From an uncultured Clostridia bacterium (lineage in GTDB: Bacteria > Bacillota > Clostridia > Christensenellales > Borkfalkiaceae), in the NCBI GenBank assembly GCA_949283125.1, contig CASDRK010000017.1, positions 1-64,000 on the forward strand: a stretch of 64,000 nt of DNA, written 5' to 3'. The position numbers and the translations under genes are program-made. Shown here piece after piece: positions 1 to 8,895 of this stretch (its first letter is position 1; every line of letters begins with the position of its first letter). The notes under the pieces are model-generated. The model had not been told where the DNA came from. It saw nothing but the letters and a program-made list of their open reading frames with translations, and did not search any database.

Positions 1-29
1 ATGCAATGCGGGAGTCGAGGGGAGGGCAG
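1..29 (+). repeat. Copy 1 of a short dispersed repeat
   Basis: The stretch beginning ATGCAATG, then GGGAGTCGAGGGG, recurs at 275-307 with a few changes. Both copies sit in non-coding DNA beside GC-rich hairpins. The function is unknown; it could be one unit of a chromosome-wide intergenic repeat family. Confidence 0.5.
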
Positions 30-50
30 TCGGCGGATTCTACCGCCGAC

Positions 51-74
51 AAAACAGCGGACACCCGCTGTTTT
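51..74 (+). terminator. Intrinsic terminator-like hairpin
   Basis: AAAACAGCGG and CCGCTGTTTT pair around a four-base loop, so the stem ends in a T-run in both directions. It probably ends transcription of a gene outside the window on either side. Confidence 0.5.
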
Positions 75-142
75 CCGTGCGCCGCGCTCAAGCGGCGACT
101 CCCGTCGCCTGCTCCAGCGTCGCGGCAAGGCGAGTTTTGTAT

Positions 143-169
143 GCGGGCAACTTGTTTCAAGTTGCCCGC
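143..169. terminator. Perfect 12-bp hairpin, terminator-like
   Basis: GCGGGCAACTTG and CAAGTTGCCCGC pair around a TTT loop. The following bases (TTGCTGTTT) are only moderately T-rich, so it may be a terminator or part of the repeat unit at the window start. Confidence 0.35.
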
Positions 170-274
170 TTGCTGTTTACGCCTGCCTCGGCTTTTTCGC
201 ACAAATACTACAGTTTTGCGCGAGACATAAGTAAAAATGTAATATGTAAGGGCTCATTTTTTTGCGGGCAGATT

Positions 275-307
275 ATGCAATGAGGGAGTCGAGGGGGGGG
301 GAGGCAG
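275..307 (+). repeat. Copy 2 of a short dispersed repeat
   Basis: Matches 1-29 (ATGCAATG, GGGAGTCGAGGGG, ending GGCAG), with a longer G-run in the middle. It is non-coding. Confidence 0.5.
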
Positions 308-936
308 CCGGCAAAAATCATCGCCGACCCGACGGTCATAGGCTCGTAGGCCGTCCGCGGCTTTTGACTGTGCTCTGACGGGTTATGGAGCGGCGGCGCC
401 GGCATTTGCCGCTCAATTCAATTCGCCGTTTCGCAAGAATCGCCGCGTAGCGGCGCACTGAAATGCATGGGAATTTTCAATCGCTATTATATTTATGCAA
501 AGTTATATTCAACAGAAATATTTGGTTGGATTGGCAATGGAAAAAATTTTCCGAAAAAATTTTTAAAAATGCAATTACAAACAAATATGCATTGTAAATT
601 GAATATTTGCATATTTTCGTCCGACTTACAGGCTGAATTTATCGACAATATAAATTTTTTTTATAAATAATTTTTTAAAATGCCCTCAAAATACTTTTAA
701 TTATTTTACAATTAATATATAATGATTTAGCGGACAGGCCGATGCGTGCGCGCGGCGCCTTTCCGCAAATATTGCATAATCGTTGCATGAAAAATCATTC
801 ACAAAATTTTTTGCGATTTGGTCGGGGGAAGTTTTGTGAATGTTTTTGTGCGCTGTTTTGCAGAAGAGACGATAATTTTTGTCTGTCGGCGGCGCAATGT
901 CGCTGAGGCCAAAAACAATACGGAGGCTTAATTTTA

Positions 937-3900
937 GTGAAATCCAGAGTCAGAAACTTTTTGATGACTGCGTTTGCTTCGCTTACGGCGGCAAGTCTCG
1001 GCTTGTCGTTCATAAGCTGCAAAGCTCCCGAAGAAAGCTCGGTTGCTTCTTCGGGCGGAAACCGCGTGTACGATGTGACCGACGCGCTCGGCGCGCAGCT
1101 CGATACGAGCGAGTTCATGAACAGCGACCTCATCGATCAGACCGCCGTAAGGACAAAGTCCGACGGCACGCGCCGCGTCATTGTCGAGCTGGAGTCCGAT
1201 TCCCTGCTCGACGTATATCTCGGCGACGCGCTCATGCAGCGCAGATACGGCGAGCTCACCGATTACGTCAATGCGGCCGAGGGCAGGGAGTATGCTTCGA
1301 CGCTGACGGCGGAGCAGAACGCGTTCATATCGGCTCTTTCGCGTTCGGTCATCGATTATGAAGTGCGCCACGTTTACACTTCGATAATCAACGGCATATC
1401 GCTCGAGATAGACGATTCCGACGTGGCCGCGCTCGAAAAGATGGACGGCGTCAGGAATGTCATATATTCCGAAAGCTATGCCGCGCCTCAGGCCGAAGCC
1501 ACTATAAATGACGTAAAGGTGTACAGCACCGGCATTTACGATTCCACTGAAATAGAGGAGAAATACGGCTATTCCGGCAAGGGCATGGCCGTGGCCGTGC
1601 TCGACACCGGCTTTGACAGAAGCCATCCCGCCTTTCAGGAGATGCCGGCCGAGCAGGACCAGAAGTTCTCCAAGGACGACATCGCGTCCAAATTCAACGA
1701 CCTCGCCGCGCCTTCGCACGGCGACGCCATAACCCTCAACGACGTATATTATAACGAAAAGGTGCCCTTCGCATACGACTATGCGGACGGCGACGCCGAC
1801 GTGTTCCCCAAGTCGTCCTCACACGGCAACCACGTAGCCGGCATAATCGCCGGCCATGAGGAGGGGCTGACCGCCGCCGACGGCGAGGCATTTGAAAACA
1901 ATTCCGAATTCCGCGGCGTCGCTCCCGACGCGCAGCTCGTCATCTGCAAGGTCTTCCCCGATCAGGAGGACGGCCTCACCGACGGCGGCGCCGAGACCGA
2001 CGACCTGCTCGCCGCAGTGTCCGACTGCGTCACTCTGGGCGTGGACGTTATAAACATGTCCCTCGGCACGTCCGCCGGCTTCTCGCGCGAAGCCGACGGC
2101 AACGCGATAAACGAAGTTTACGACAAGGTGTACGAAGCGGGCGTCAACCTCGTAGTTGCCGCGTCCAATTCGGGCAGCTCGGCGCAGAACGGTGCCTACG
2201 GCTCCACCAACCTTACAAGCAATCCCGACAGCGGCACCGTAGGTTCGCCTTCGACCTATGCGGGCGCTCTCTCCGTTGCGTCCATATCCGGTCAGATGTC
2301 TTCCTACCTTGAGCTTGACGACGGCACCGCCGTCTATTTCAGCGAGTCGTCCACCGCCGCGGGCGAGCCCGGCGATTTTGTGGACGAACTGCTTGACAAC
2401 GTGTTCGGCGGCGCCGACAGCGGCACGCTCAAGTTCATTGTGGTGCCCGGCTACGGCAACCAGACCAGTTATACCTCTGCCATACAGAGTCAACTTGAAA
2501 AAGAAAAGTGTATAGTGGTGGTTTCGCGCGGCTCCAACAGCTTTGAAGAAAAACAGCGCATAGCCTTTGACTTCGGGGCCGTAGGCTGTATCATCTACAA
2601 TAACCTTTCGGGTAAAATTTCTGCCTCGCTCGGAACGGGCAAAAAGATACCCACCTGTACCGTAACGGCGGATATCGGCCAGATACTCGTGGAAAAGGGC
2701 AGCGGCACGCTGCATTTAGACAGAAGCTACAAGGCCGGCCCTTTCATGTCCGAATTCTCGGCATGGGGCCCCACGTCCGACCTCAAGATCAAGCCCGAAA
2801 TAACCGCGCACGGCGGCGAGATAACTTCTGCGGTCGTCGGCGGATACAGCATATTCAGCGGCACTTCCATGGCTTCCCCCAACATGGCGGGCGCCGTGGC
2901 ACTGCTCCGCCAGCACGTCAGCGAAAGTTATGAGCTTACCGGCACGGCTCTTTCCGACCGCGTAAACGCCCTGCTCATGAGCACGGCCACCATAGTGCGC
3001 GACGAGAGGGGCTTGCCCTATGCCGTAAGAAGGCAGGGCGCGGGCCTCGGCGATATCGGCAAAGCCATATCCAGCGACGCATACATCTACGTTGAAAACA
3101 GCTCCAAGCCCAAGCTCGAACTGGGCGACGACCCCAACAAGACGGGCATATATACGATGGAATTCCACGTATCAAATATGTCCCGCAACACAAAGACGTA
3201 TCAGCTCGGCGCGATAGTGATGACCGAGAGCGTCTCCATAGACGAAATGACCGTTGCGGAGCAGTCGTACATGCTCGACGACGCAAAGAAGACCTTCTAC
3301 GTGAACGGTCAGCCGAGCAACGGCACCGTAACGCTCGGCGCGGAGGAGGACGTCACCGTCGGCGTCACCATCGAACTCACGGCCGAACAGAAGGACTATC
3401 TTGACAAGAGCTTTGAAAACGGCATGTATGTTGAAGGCTTCATCACCCTCGACGACGCCGACGAACAGGGAGTGGACCTCTCCGTGCCCTACCTTGCATT
3501 CTACGGCGACTGGCTGGACGCTCCCATCTTCGACAAGACGGCCTACGAAGTCAGCGCCGACAAGCACAACTCTGCCATCGAGGACGAGGACAAGGCGGTT
3601 GCGGCCGTCTACGAATCCGTGGCGATCGGACGTTACTACAAGGGAATGGAGATTTACATCCCCCTCGGACAGTACGTCTACGATACGGAAGGCGACGTCG
3701 ACAGCGGCATAGAGAGCAAGGTGGATAAGATAGCCATAGGCAACAGCGAATACGGCATATATGAATTTTATGCCGTCTACTTCGGCATGCTCCGCTCGGT
3801 GGAGGAGATGGACGTCGTCGTAACCGACAGCGTGACCGGCGAGGTGGTGTGGAGCAAGGAGATAAATATGATAAGCAAGTCGTATTCCACGTCTCCTTCC

Positions 3901-6900
3901 TATGCCGACCTCGGCATTTCGCCCTACGAGCTGGGCCTGAACAACAACACGCAGTACACCGCAACCTTCACCACCCATACTTCGTATAACGGCAGACAAT
4001 CCGAAGAGCAGACGCAGGTGTTCACCTTCTACGTCGACTACGAAGCTCCCATAATTTACGAAACAGACTATGTGGTGCGCTATACGTACGACACGCTGGA
4101 TCCCACCGTGCGCCACGTATGGCTCGATCTGTATATCTACGACAACCACTATTCGCAGGCAGTTCAGCTGTTCACCTACGCCGAGGCCGAAAGCGACGTG
4201 GATTGGGCTACCGACGAAGTTGGCACGCTCGACTGGCTCACCGAATATTCCATTCCGGTCGAGGACGGCGTCCGCAATTCCGTCAGCAAAGTCACCATTG
4301 AAATAACCGACTGGATGGACAACCTCATCAGCATGGAGGGAGAGGAGGACAAGTATATCGGCGTGCGCGTGGACGACTACGCGCTCAACTCCGCCGCATA
4401 CATGATAGCCATTCCCGAACCCGAAGTCAGCTCCGTCGGAATAGACTATTCCTATCCCGGCGGCGAGGGCAGCCTTTCGGATGTAACGCTCGTGCTCGAA
4501 GCGGGCGAAGCCCTCGATTTCACCGAGGACAACGCAGACATCATTTTGCCTTCGGGCGACAGGATAAGGGGCGCGGAATTCGACCTCGACCTCAACAACT
4601 ACGGCGTCTATTCCTGCGCGCACACCATGCCCAGCGGCGCAGCATGCAGCTTTGTCTATGACGAGCATGTCGGCTACACCTATCAGGCCGGAGACTATTA
4701 TTACGACGAGACGGACGGAAAGGTAAAGCAGAAGACCGCCGCCGACACGTCGCCGTCATTCCCCGCGGGTACGTTGCTGAAGGATATGGCCGCCGCCGAA
4801 AGCGGTTCGGGCTATGAATCCAGACACTTCGTCTGCCCCGAGTGCGGCACCGAGATCACCTTCACGTACAACAGCCGCACGGAAGTATTCTCGTTCGACA
4901 ATTTCACCCGTCTCAATCCCGAAGCCATGAGCGAGGAGGTCATCTGGCAGAGCAGCGACGAAAGCGTTGTCCGCGTCTGGAACGGCAGACTGTATGCCGT
5001 TGCGGCAGGCACCGCAACCATTTCGGCGTACGCGCCCGATGCGGCGGAATATCCCTATCCCATGGATGCAGACCCCTATGAACCCTTCACTTTCACGGTG
5101 CAGGTCGAGGGCGAAGCCGCGTCGCAGTCCTTTAGCGGCATCTCCGTGGATTACTACGAAAATCTCACCCTCGGCACAACCAGAGGCGCAGTCAACGGTT
5201 CGGTGTCCGTTCCCAACGGCACAAAACTCGTGCTGCACGCAAAGATATCTCCCTGGTATTACGAGGGCATGCCCAAAATCAACTGGACTTCTCAATACAA
5301 TGACGTTGTATATATCCCTCCTGAAGAAGTGGACGTGCAGAACGGCACGGCTACCGTCTACTGCTTAAAGCCCGGCACCAGTGTCATAACCATGCAGTCC
5401 GGTCTCAAGTCCGGCACATTCACCATAACCGTCGGCGAGCAGTTCGTGCTCACCAGCACCTACTTCTATGAATACAACGGCCCGGGCTACACCGAACATA
5501 TTACTGTCGACGGAGCCGAGCGCGACGTGCTCGTCGTTCCGGCAAATCTCGGCATAACTAATTTCGGCAGCATGCTGGGCACGACCGAAGGTCCATTCTA
5601 TGAAAACGACGATCTCGATATCGTCGTCGTTCCCGAAGGAGTTACGTCCATCGGACAGCAGACCTTTGAAAATTCCACTATCCGCCGCATCTATCTGCCC
5701 TCCACGCTCAACACGCTGGCATATAACGCCTTTGCCGGCTGCGAGTATCTTGAGGAGGTATACTGGTACGACGCCAGCGAGGACAGCACGTCCGGCATAG
5801 TGTACAACGCGGACACCAACAGCTATAACTGGGACGTGTTCCTGTCCGCCGCGACCGAAAAGATAACATCGCAGAGCCTTGTCATCGGCTCCGACGCCTT
5901 CCGCGACTGCGTAAGGCTCAAGGTTGCCGATCTCGAAAAGGCTACGGCGCTGTACGATTATGCTTTCCGCGGGTGCGTCTCGCTCACGGGCACCGTGGAT
6001 CTCGGCGACATCCGCTACAGCGGCTACGGCGCGTTCGACGGCTGCTCCGGCATAACTGGCGTTGTGCTCGGCCCCAACACCGTGCTCGGCGCGTACATGT
6101 TCCGCGGCACAGCCATTTCCGATATCGATTATTACGGTTCCTATATCGGCAACTACGTATTCTCCGGCATGACGTCGCTTGAAAGCGTGACCTTCCATGA
6201 CGCCGCAGGCAACTTCTCCACTCTGACGGGTATAGGGACGGGCGCCTTCTCGGGGTGCACCGCACTCAGCAGCGTGGATTTCGGCGACCGCAAGTTCACG
6301 TCCGTGGGCAGCAGCGCCTTTGCGGGATGCACGGCGCTTGAGTCCGTAGAGCTCCCCGCTACGGCTTCATCGCTCGGCAATTACGCTTTCCAGAACTGCA
6401 CTTCGCTCGCCGAAGTCGTTCTCGACGGCACTACAAAGCTTCAGTCGATAGGCTCCGATCTTTTCAGGGGCTGCTCCAAGCTTAACAGCATAAAACTCAA
6501 CTGCGCCGATTCCGACAGCGCATATTATCGCACCGTCACCACCGCGTCCGGCAGCTACGTCAGTGACAAGGACGGCAACGCCGTTCTCGTTCCCCCCGCA
6601 TACGCCGTGGAAGATTCCGCGCAGACCTTGACGATCGGCGCGGGACAGACCGTCATCGGCGCGCAGGCATATGCAAACAACGCGTCGCTCGCGGGCAAAA
6701 CGCTCGTCATAGCTGATTCCGTAAGGGAGATAGGCGCGGCCGCGTTTGCCGGCACGGGCATAACGGCCGTCATCATACCTTCGTCTGTGACGACTATCGG
6801 AAGCGATGCGTTTGCATACTGTTCGTCCCTGCAGAGCGTCGTGTTCCTCGGCGATATTTCGGTAATCCCCGAAGGTCTCTTCCGCAGCTGCGGATCTCTC

Positions 6901-8895
6901 AAAACGGTGCAGATACCCGACAGCGTCACCGAAATAGGCGCTCACGCGTTCAGCGGAACGGGTTTAAGATACCTTGAGATCGGCCGCAACGTGCAGACGA
7001 TAGGGGAGGGCGCTTTTGCCGACAGCGCGCTGGCCTATCTTGAATTTGCTCAATCCGGCCGCCTGCGCGAGATAGGCGACGGCGCGTTTGAAAACTGCGG
7101 CGACCTTGTCTCGGTCGTTCTGCCCGAAGGGCTCGAAACAATAGGCGCGGACGCGTTCAGGAACAATTCCGCGCTGGCCGAAGTCAGCATACCTTCAACC
7201 GTTACAGTCATGGGCGACCATGCGTTTGCCGATTGCTCCAGCCTGACTTCCGTGACGATAGCCGACGGCGTGCGGGCAGTGGGAAACTACGCCTTCGCAA
7301 TGACGCAGGGCAACGAAATAATTTACGCCGGCCGTCTGGACAGCGTGGTCGTGCCCGATTCCGTCAAGAGGATAGGCGATTACGCCTTTGCCGGCAACGC
7401 ATATCTTGAAAGCATTTCGCTCCCCGGCGTCGAGGAAATAGGCGATTACGCCTTCTTCCGCACGCGCGCTCTGGCTGACGTTACCTTGAGCGCGGCCGCG
7501 CGCTCCGTGGGTGTGAGCGCGTTTGAGGACGGCGGAGTAAAAAATATCGACCTCTCGGGCGTGGAATATTTTGCCGACCGCAGCTTCTACGGTACGCCCG
7601 TAACTTGCAATAATTTTGCCGAAGCCGTGGAGATAGGCGATTACGCCTTCTATAGCTGCTCCGCTATAACGGGCACGCTCCGCCTGCCCTCCGCCGTAAC
7701 CATCGGCGAGCGCGCGTTCGGCGTTCCTCTGCAGAGCGAGGGCGGCTCGTCCAGGGCCGGCGCCATCACGGCGGTGGAGCTGGGCGACGGGCTCGTCAGT
7801 CTCGGCGGCGGCGCGTTCTACAACTCCGGGATACGCAGGATATCCCTGCCCGCCTCGCTCGAGAGCATAGGCACTCCCGCGTTCGCAAGCTGTTCCAATC
7901 TTATCGTGATAACCGTTGATTCCGCCAACGAACACTTCTTTGCGGATTATGTTTCGGGCGGTCTCTACAGATATCTGCCCAACGGCACTTACGAACTCGT
8001 TGCCGTGCCCAACGGAATAGACCTCTCCGATGTCGACGATGATCCTTTCCAAATACTCGAAGGCACCAGCCGCGTCGGCGATTGGGCCATGGCCTATTGC
8101 GAGAGCATACATTCCGTTGTGATACCCGCGTCGGTTCGCACCATCGGCTCGTATGCGTTCTATTATATGGGCATGGGCAACATCAACGATCAGGGCATGA
8201 CGGGCAGCGCCGTAGACAGAAAGTATTATCCCAAGTACATCTTCGAAGGTCTGCAGGCACCCACTCTCGAAGCGGAATATACCTCCGAGGAAGCCGCATC
8301 GTTCACCTCGATGTACTTCAACTTCAGCTATCAGATCGGTTATCTTGTCAACGACATGGTCATTCCGGTCAATGCCAAGGGATTTGACAGCGTGCTCTAT
8401 GAATTCTTCTTCATGAACACGGAATACTCCGAAGAGAAGATAGAGGCCAACACCCAAAGTCTTATCGACGATCTGGCCGCACTCGACGTGGAAGCGCTCA
8501 CCGCCGCCGACGCCGAAAGGGTGCAGAGTCTGAATACCACTTACCTCATGCTCACCGACGGCCAGAAGGCGTTCGTGTCGGAAGAGTACTACAACAAACT
8601 CATGCAGGCCGTCTCCAGAATTGACGAGCTCACGGGCGGCGACACGCCCTCCGGCGACGACGGGAACACCCCTTCGGCCGGTGGCGAAGGTTCCTCCTGT
8701 CAGAATGCCGGCCTTATCGGCGGCATCTGCGGCGGCGTCGGCGGATTGCTGATAGCGGCGGCCGCAATCGTAGCCGTCATGGTCGTAAGGCGCAAAAAAT
8801 CTTCGCGCGCATCGCAAAGCGACGACGCGGCGCAGGAAAACGAAAACCTTTCGGAGACGGATGAGAAAAATAAGGAGGAGGACGACGATGAATAA
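937..8895 (+). CDS. Giant subtilisin-like (S8) surface protease with BspA-type leucine-rich repeats
   Basis: A 2652-residue secreted serine protease. The start is GTG, with CGGAGG ten bases upstream. The N-terminus is a lipoprotein-type signal peptide ending in a lipobox-like ISC (Cys28). The S8 catalytic triad is visible: Asp223 in VLDTGF, His296 in SSHGNHVAG and Ser644 in SGTSMASP. A protease-associated insert (about 496-585) lies between His and Ser, as in lactocepin/C5a-peptidase types. An Fn3-like segment follows, then two Big_2-like Ig domains (about 1328-1390 and 1421-1494). About 850 residues of LRR_5/BspA repeats (roughly 1554-2420) come next, then a small helical domain, one membrane helix (about 2590-2618) and a highly acidic tail. 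There is no LPXTG motif. The protein is much longer than ordinary S8 enzymes. It probably binds and digests host or dietary protein at the surface, which fits the peptide importer downstream. The substrate is unknown. Confidence 0.9.
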   Translation: MKSRVRNFLMTAFASLTAASLGLSFISCKAPEESSVASSGGNRVYDVTDALGAQLDTSEFMNSDLIDQTAVRTKSDGTRRVIVELESDSLLDVYLGDALMQRRYGELTDYVNAAEGREYASTLTAEQNAFISALSRSVIDYEVRHVYTSIINGISLEIDDSDVAALEKMDGVRNVIYSESYAAPQAEATINDVKVYSTGIYDSTEIEEKYGYSGKGMAVAVLDTGFDRSHPAFQEMPAEQDQKFSKDDIASKFNDLAAPSHGDAITLNDVYYNEKVPFAYDYADGDADVFPKSSSHGNHVAGIIAGHEEGLTAADGEAFENNSEFRGVAPDAQLVICKVFPDQEDGLTDGGAETDDLLAAVSDCVTLGVDVINMSLGTSAGFSREADGNAINEVYDKVYEAGVNLVVAASNSGSSAQNGAYGSTNLTSNPDSGTVGSPSTYAGALSVASISGQMSSYLELDDGTAVYFSESSTAAGEPGDFVDELLDNVFGGADSGTLKFIVVPGYGNQTSYTSAIQSQLEKEKCIVVVSRGSNSFEEKQRIAFDFGAVGCIIYNNLSGKISASLGTGKKIPTCTVTADIGQILVEKGSGTLHLDRSYKAGPFMSEFSAWGPTSDLKIKPEITAHGGEITSAVVGGYSIFSGTSMASPNMAGAVALLRQHVSESYELTGTALSDRVNALLMSTATIVRDERGLPYAVRRQGAGLGDIGKAISSDAYIYVENSSKPKLELGDDPNKTGIYTMEFHVSNMSRNTKTYQLGAIVMTESVSIDEMTVAEQSYMLDDAKKTFYVNGQPSNGTVTLGAEEDVTVGVTIELTAEQKDYLDKSFENGMYVEGFITLDDADEQGVDLSVPYLAFYGDWLDAPIFDKTAYEVSADKHNSAIEDEDKAVAAVYESVAIGRYYKGMEIYIPLGQYVYDTEGDVDSGIESKVDKIAIGNSEYGIYEFYAVYFGMLRSVEEMDVVVTDSVTGEVVWSKEINMISKSYSTSPSYADLGISPYELGLNNNTQYTATFTTHTSYNGRQSEEQTQVFTFYVDYEAPIIYETDYVVRYTYDTLDPTVRHVWLDLYIYDNHYSQAVQLFTYAEAESDVDWATDEVGTLDWLTEYSIPVEDGVRNSVSKVTIEITDWMDNLISMEGEEDKYIGVRVDDYALNSAAYMIAIPEPEVSSVGIDYSYPGGEGSLSDVTLVLEAGEALDFTEDNADIILPSGDRIRGAEFDLDLNNYGVYSCAHTMPSGAACSFVYDEHVGYTYQAGDYYYDETDGKVKQKTAADTSPSFPAGTLLKDMAAAESGSGYESRHFVCPECGTEITFTYNSRTEVFSFDNFTRLNPEAMSEEVIWQSSDESVVRVWNGRLYAVAAGTATISAYAPDAAEYPYPMDADPYEPFTFTVQVEGEAASQSFSGISVDYYENLTLGTTRGAVNGSVSVPNGTKLVLHAKISPWYYEGMPKINWTSQYNDVVYIPPEEVDVQNGTATVYCLKPGTSVITMQSGLKSGTFTITVGEQFVLTSTYFYEYNGPGYTEHITVDGAERDVLVVPANLGITNFGSMLGTTEGPFYENDDLDIVVVPEGVTSIGQQTFENSTIRRIYLPSTLNTLAYNAFAGCEYLEEVYWYDASEDSTSGIVYNADTNSYNWDVFLSAATEKITSQSLVIGSDAFRDCVRLKVADLEKATALYDYAFRGCVSLTGTVDLGDIRYSGYGAFDGCSGITGVVLGPNTVLGAYMFRGTAISDIDYYGSYIGNYVFSGMTSLESVTFHDAAGNFSTLTGIGTGAFSGCTALSSVDFGDRKFTSVGSSAFAGCTALESVELPATASSLGNYAFQNCTSLAEVVLDGTTKLQSIGSDLFRGCSKLNSIKLNCADSDSAYYRTVTTASGSYVSDKDGNAVLVPPAYAVEDSAQTLTIGAGQTVIGAQAYANNASLAGKTLVIADSVREIGAAAFAGTGITAVIIPSSVTTIGSDAFAYCSSLQSVVFLGDISVIPEGLFRSCGSLKTVQIPDSVTEIGAHAFSGTGLRYLEIGRNVQTIGEGAFADSALAYLEFAQSGRLREIGDGAFENCGDLVSVVLPEGLETIGADAFRNNSALAEVSIPSTVTVMGDHAFADCSSLTSVTIADGVRAVGNYAFAMTQGNEIIYAGRLDSVVVPDSVKRIGDYAFAGNAYLESISLPGVEEIGDYAFFRTRALADVTLSAAARSVGVSAFEDGGVKNIDLSGVEYFADRSFYGTPVTCNNFAEAVEIGDYAFYSCSAITGTLRLPSAVTIGERAFGVPLQSEGGSSRAGAITAVELGDGLVSLGGGAFYNSGIRRISLPASLESIGTPAFASCSNLIVITVDSANEHFFADYVSGGLYRYLPNGTYELVAVPNGIDLSDVDDDPFQILEGTSRVGDWAMAYCESIHSVVIPASVRTIGSYAFYYMGMGNINDQGMTGSAVDRKYYPKYIFEGLQAPTLEAEYTSEEAASFTSMYFNFSYQIGYLVNDMVIPVNAKGFDSVLYEFFFMNTEYSEEKIEANTQSLIDDLAALDVEALTAADAERVQSLNTTYLMLTDGQKAFVSEEYYNKLMQAVSRIDELTGGDTPSGDDGNTPSAGGEGSSCQNAGLIGGICGGVGGLLIAAAAIVAVMVVRRKKSSRASQSDDAAQENENLSETDEKNKEEDDDE

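Larger units (their letters stand above)
1..936. other. Non-coding leader region before the giant protease gene
   Basis: I find no convincing gene here; the small open frames lack ribosome sites and recognisable protein character. The first 300 bases are GC-rich, with two hairpins and a twice-repeated motif (listed separately). About 470-720 is strongly AT-rich. A possible promoter is TTTTAA (695-700), 17 bases, TATAAT (718-723). That would give the protease gene a leader of about 205 bases. Confidence in this promoter is low because the -35 box is poor. Confidence 0.5.
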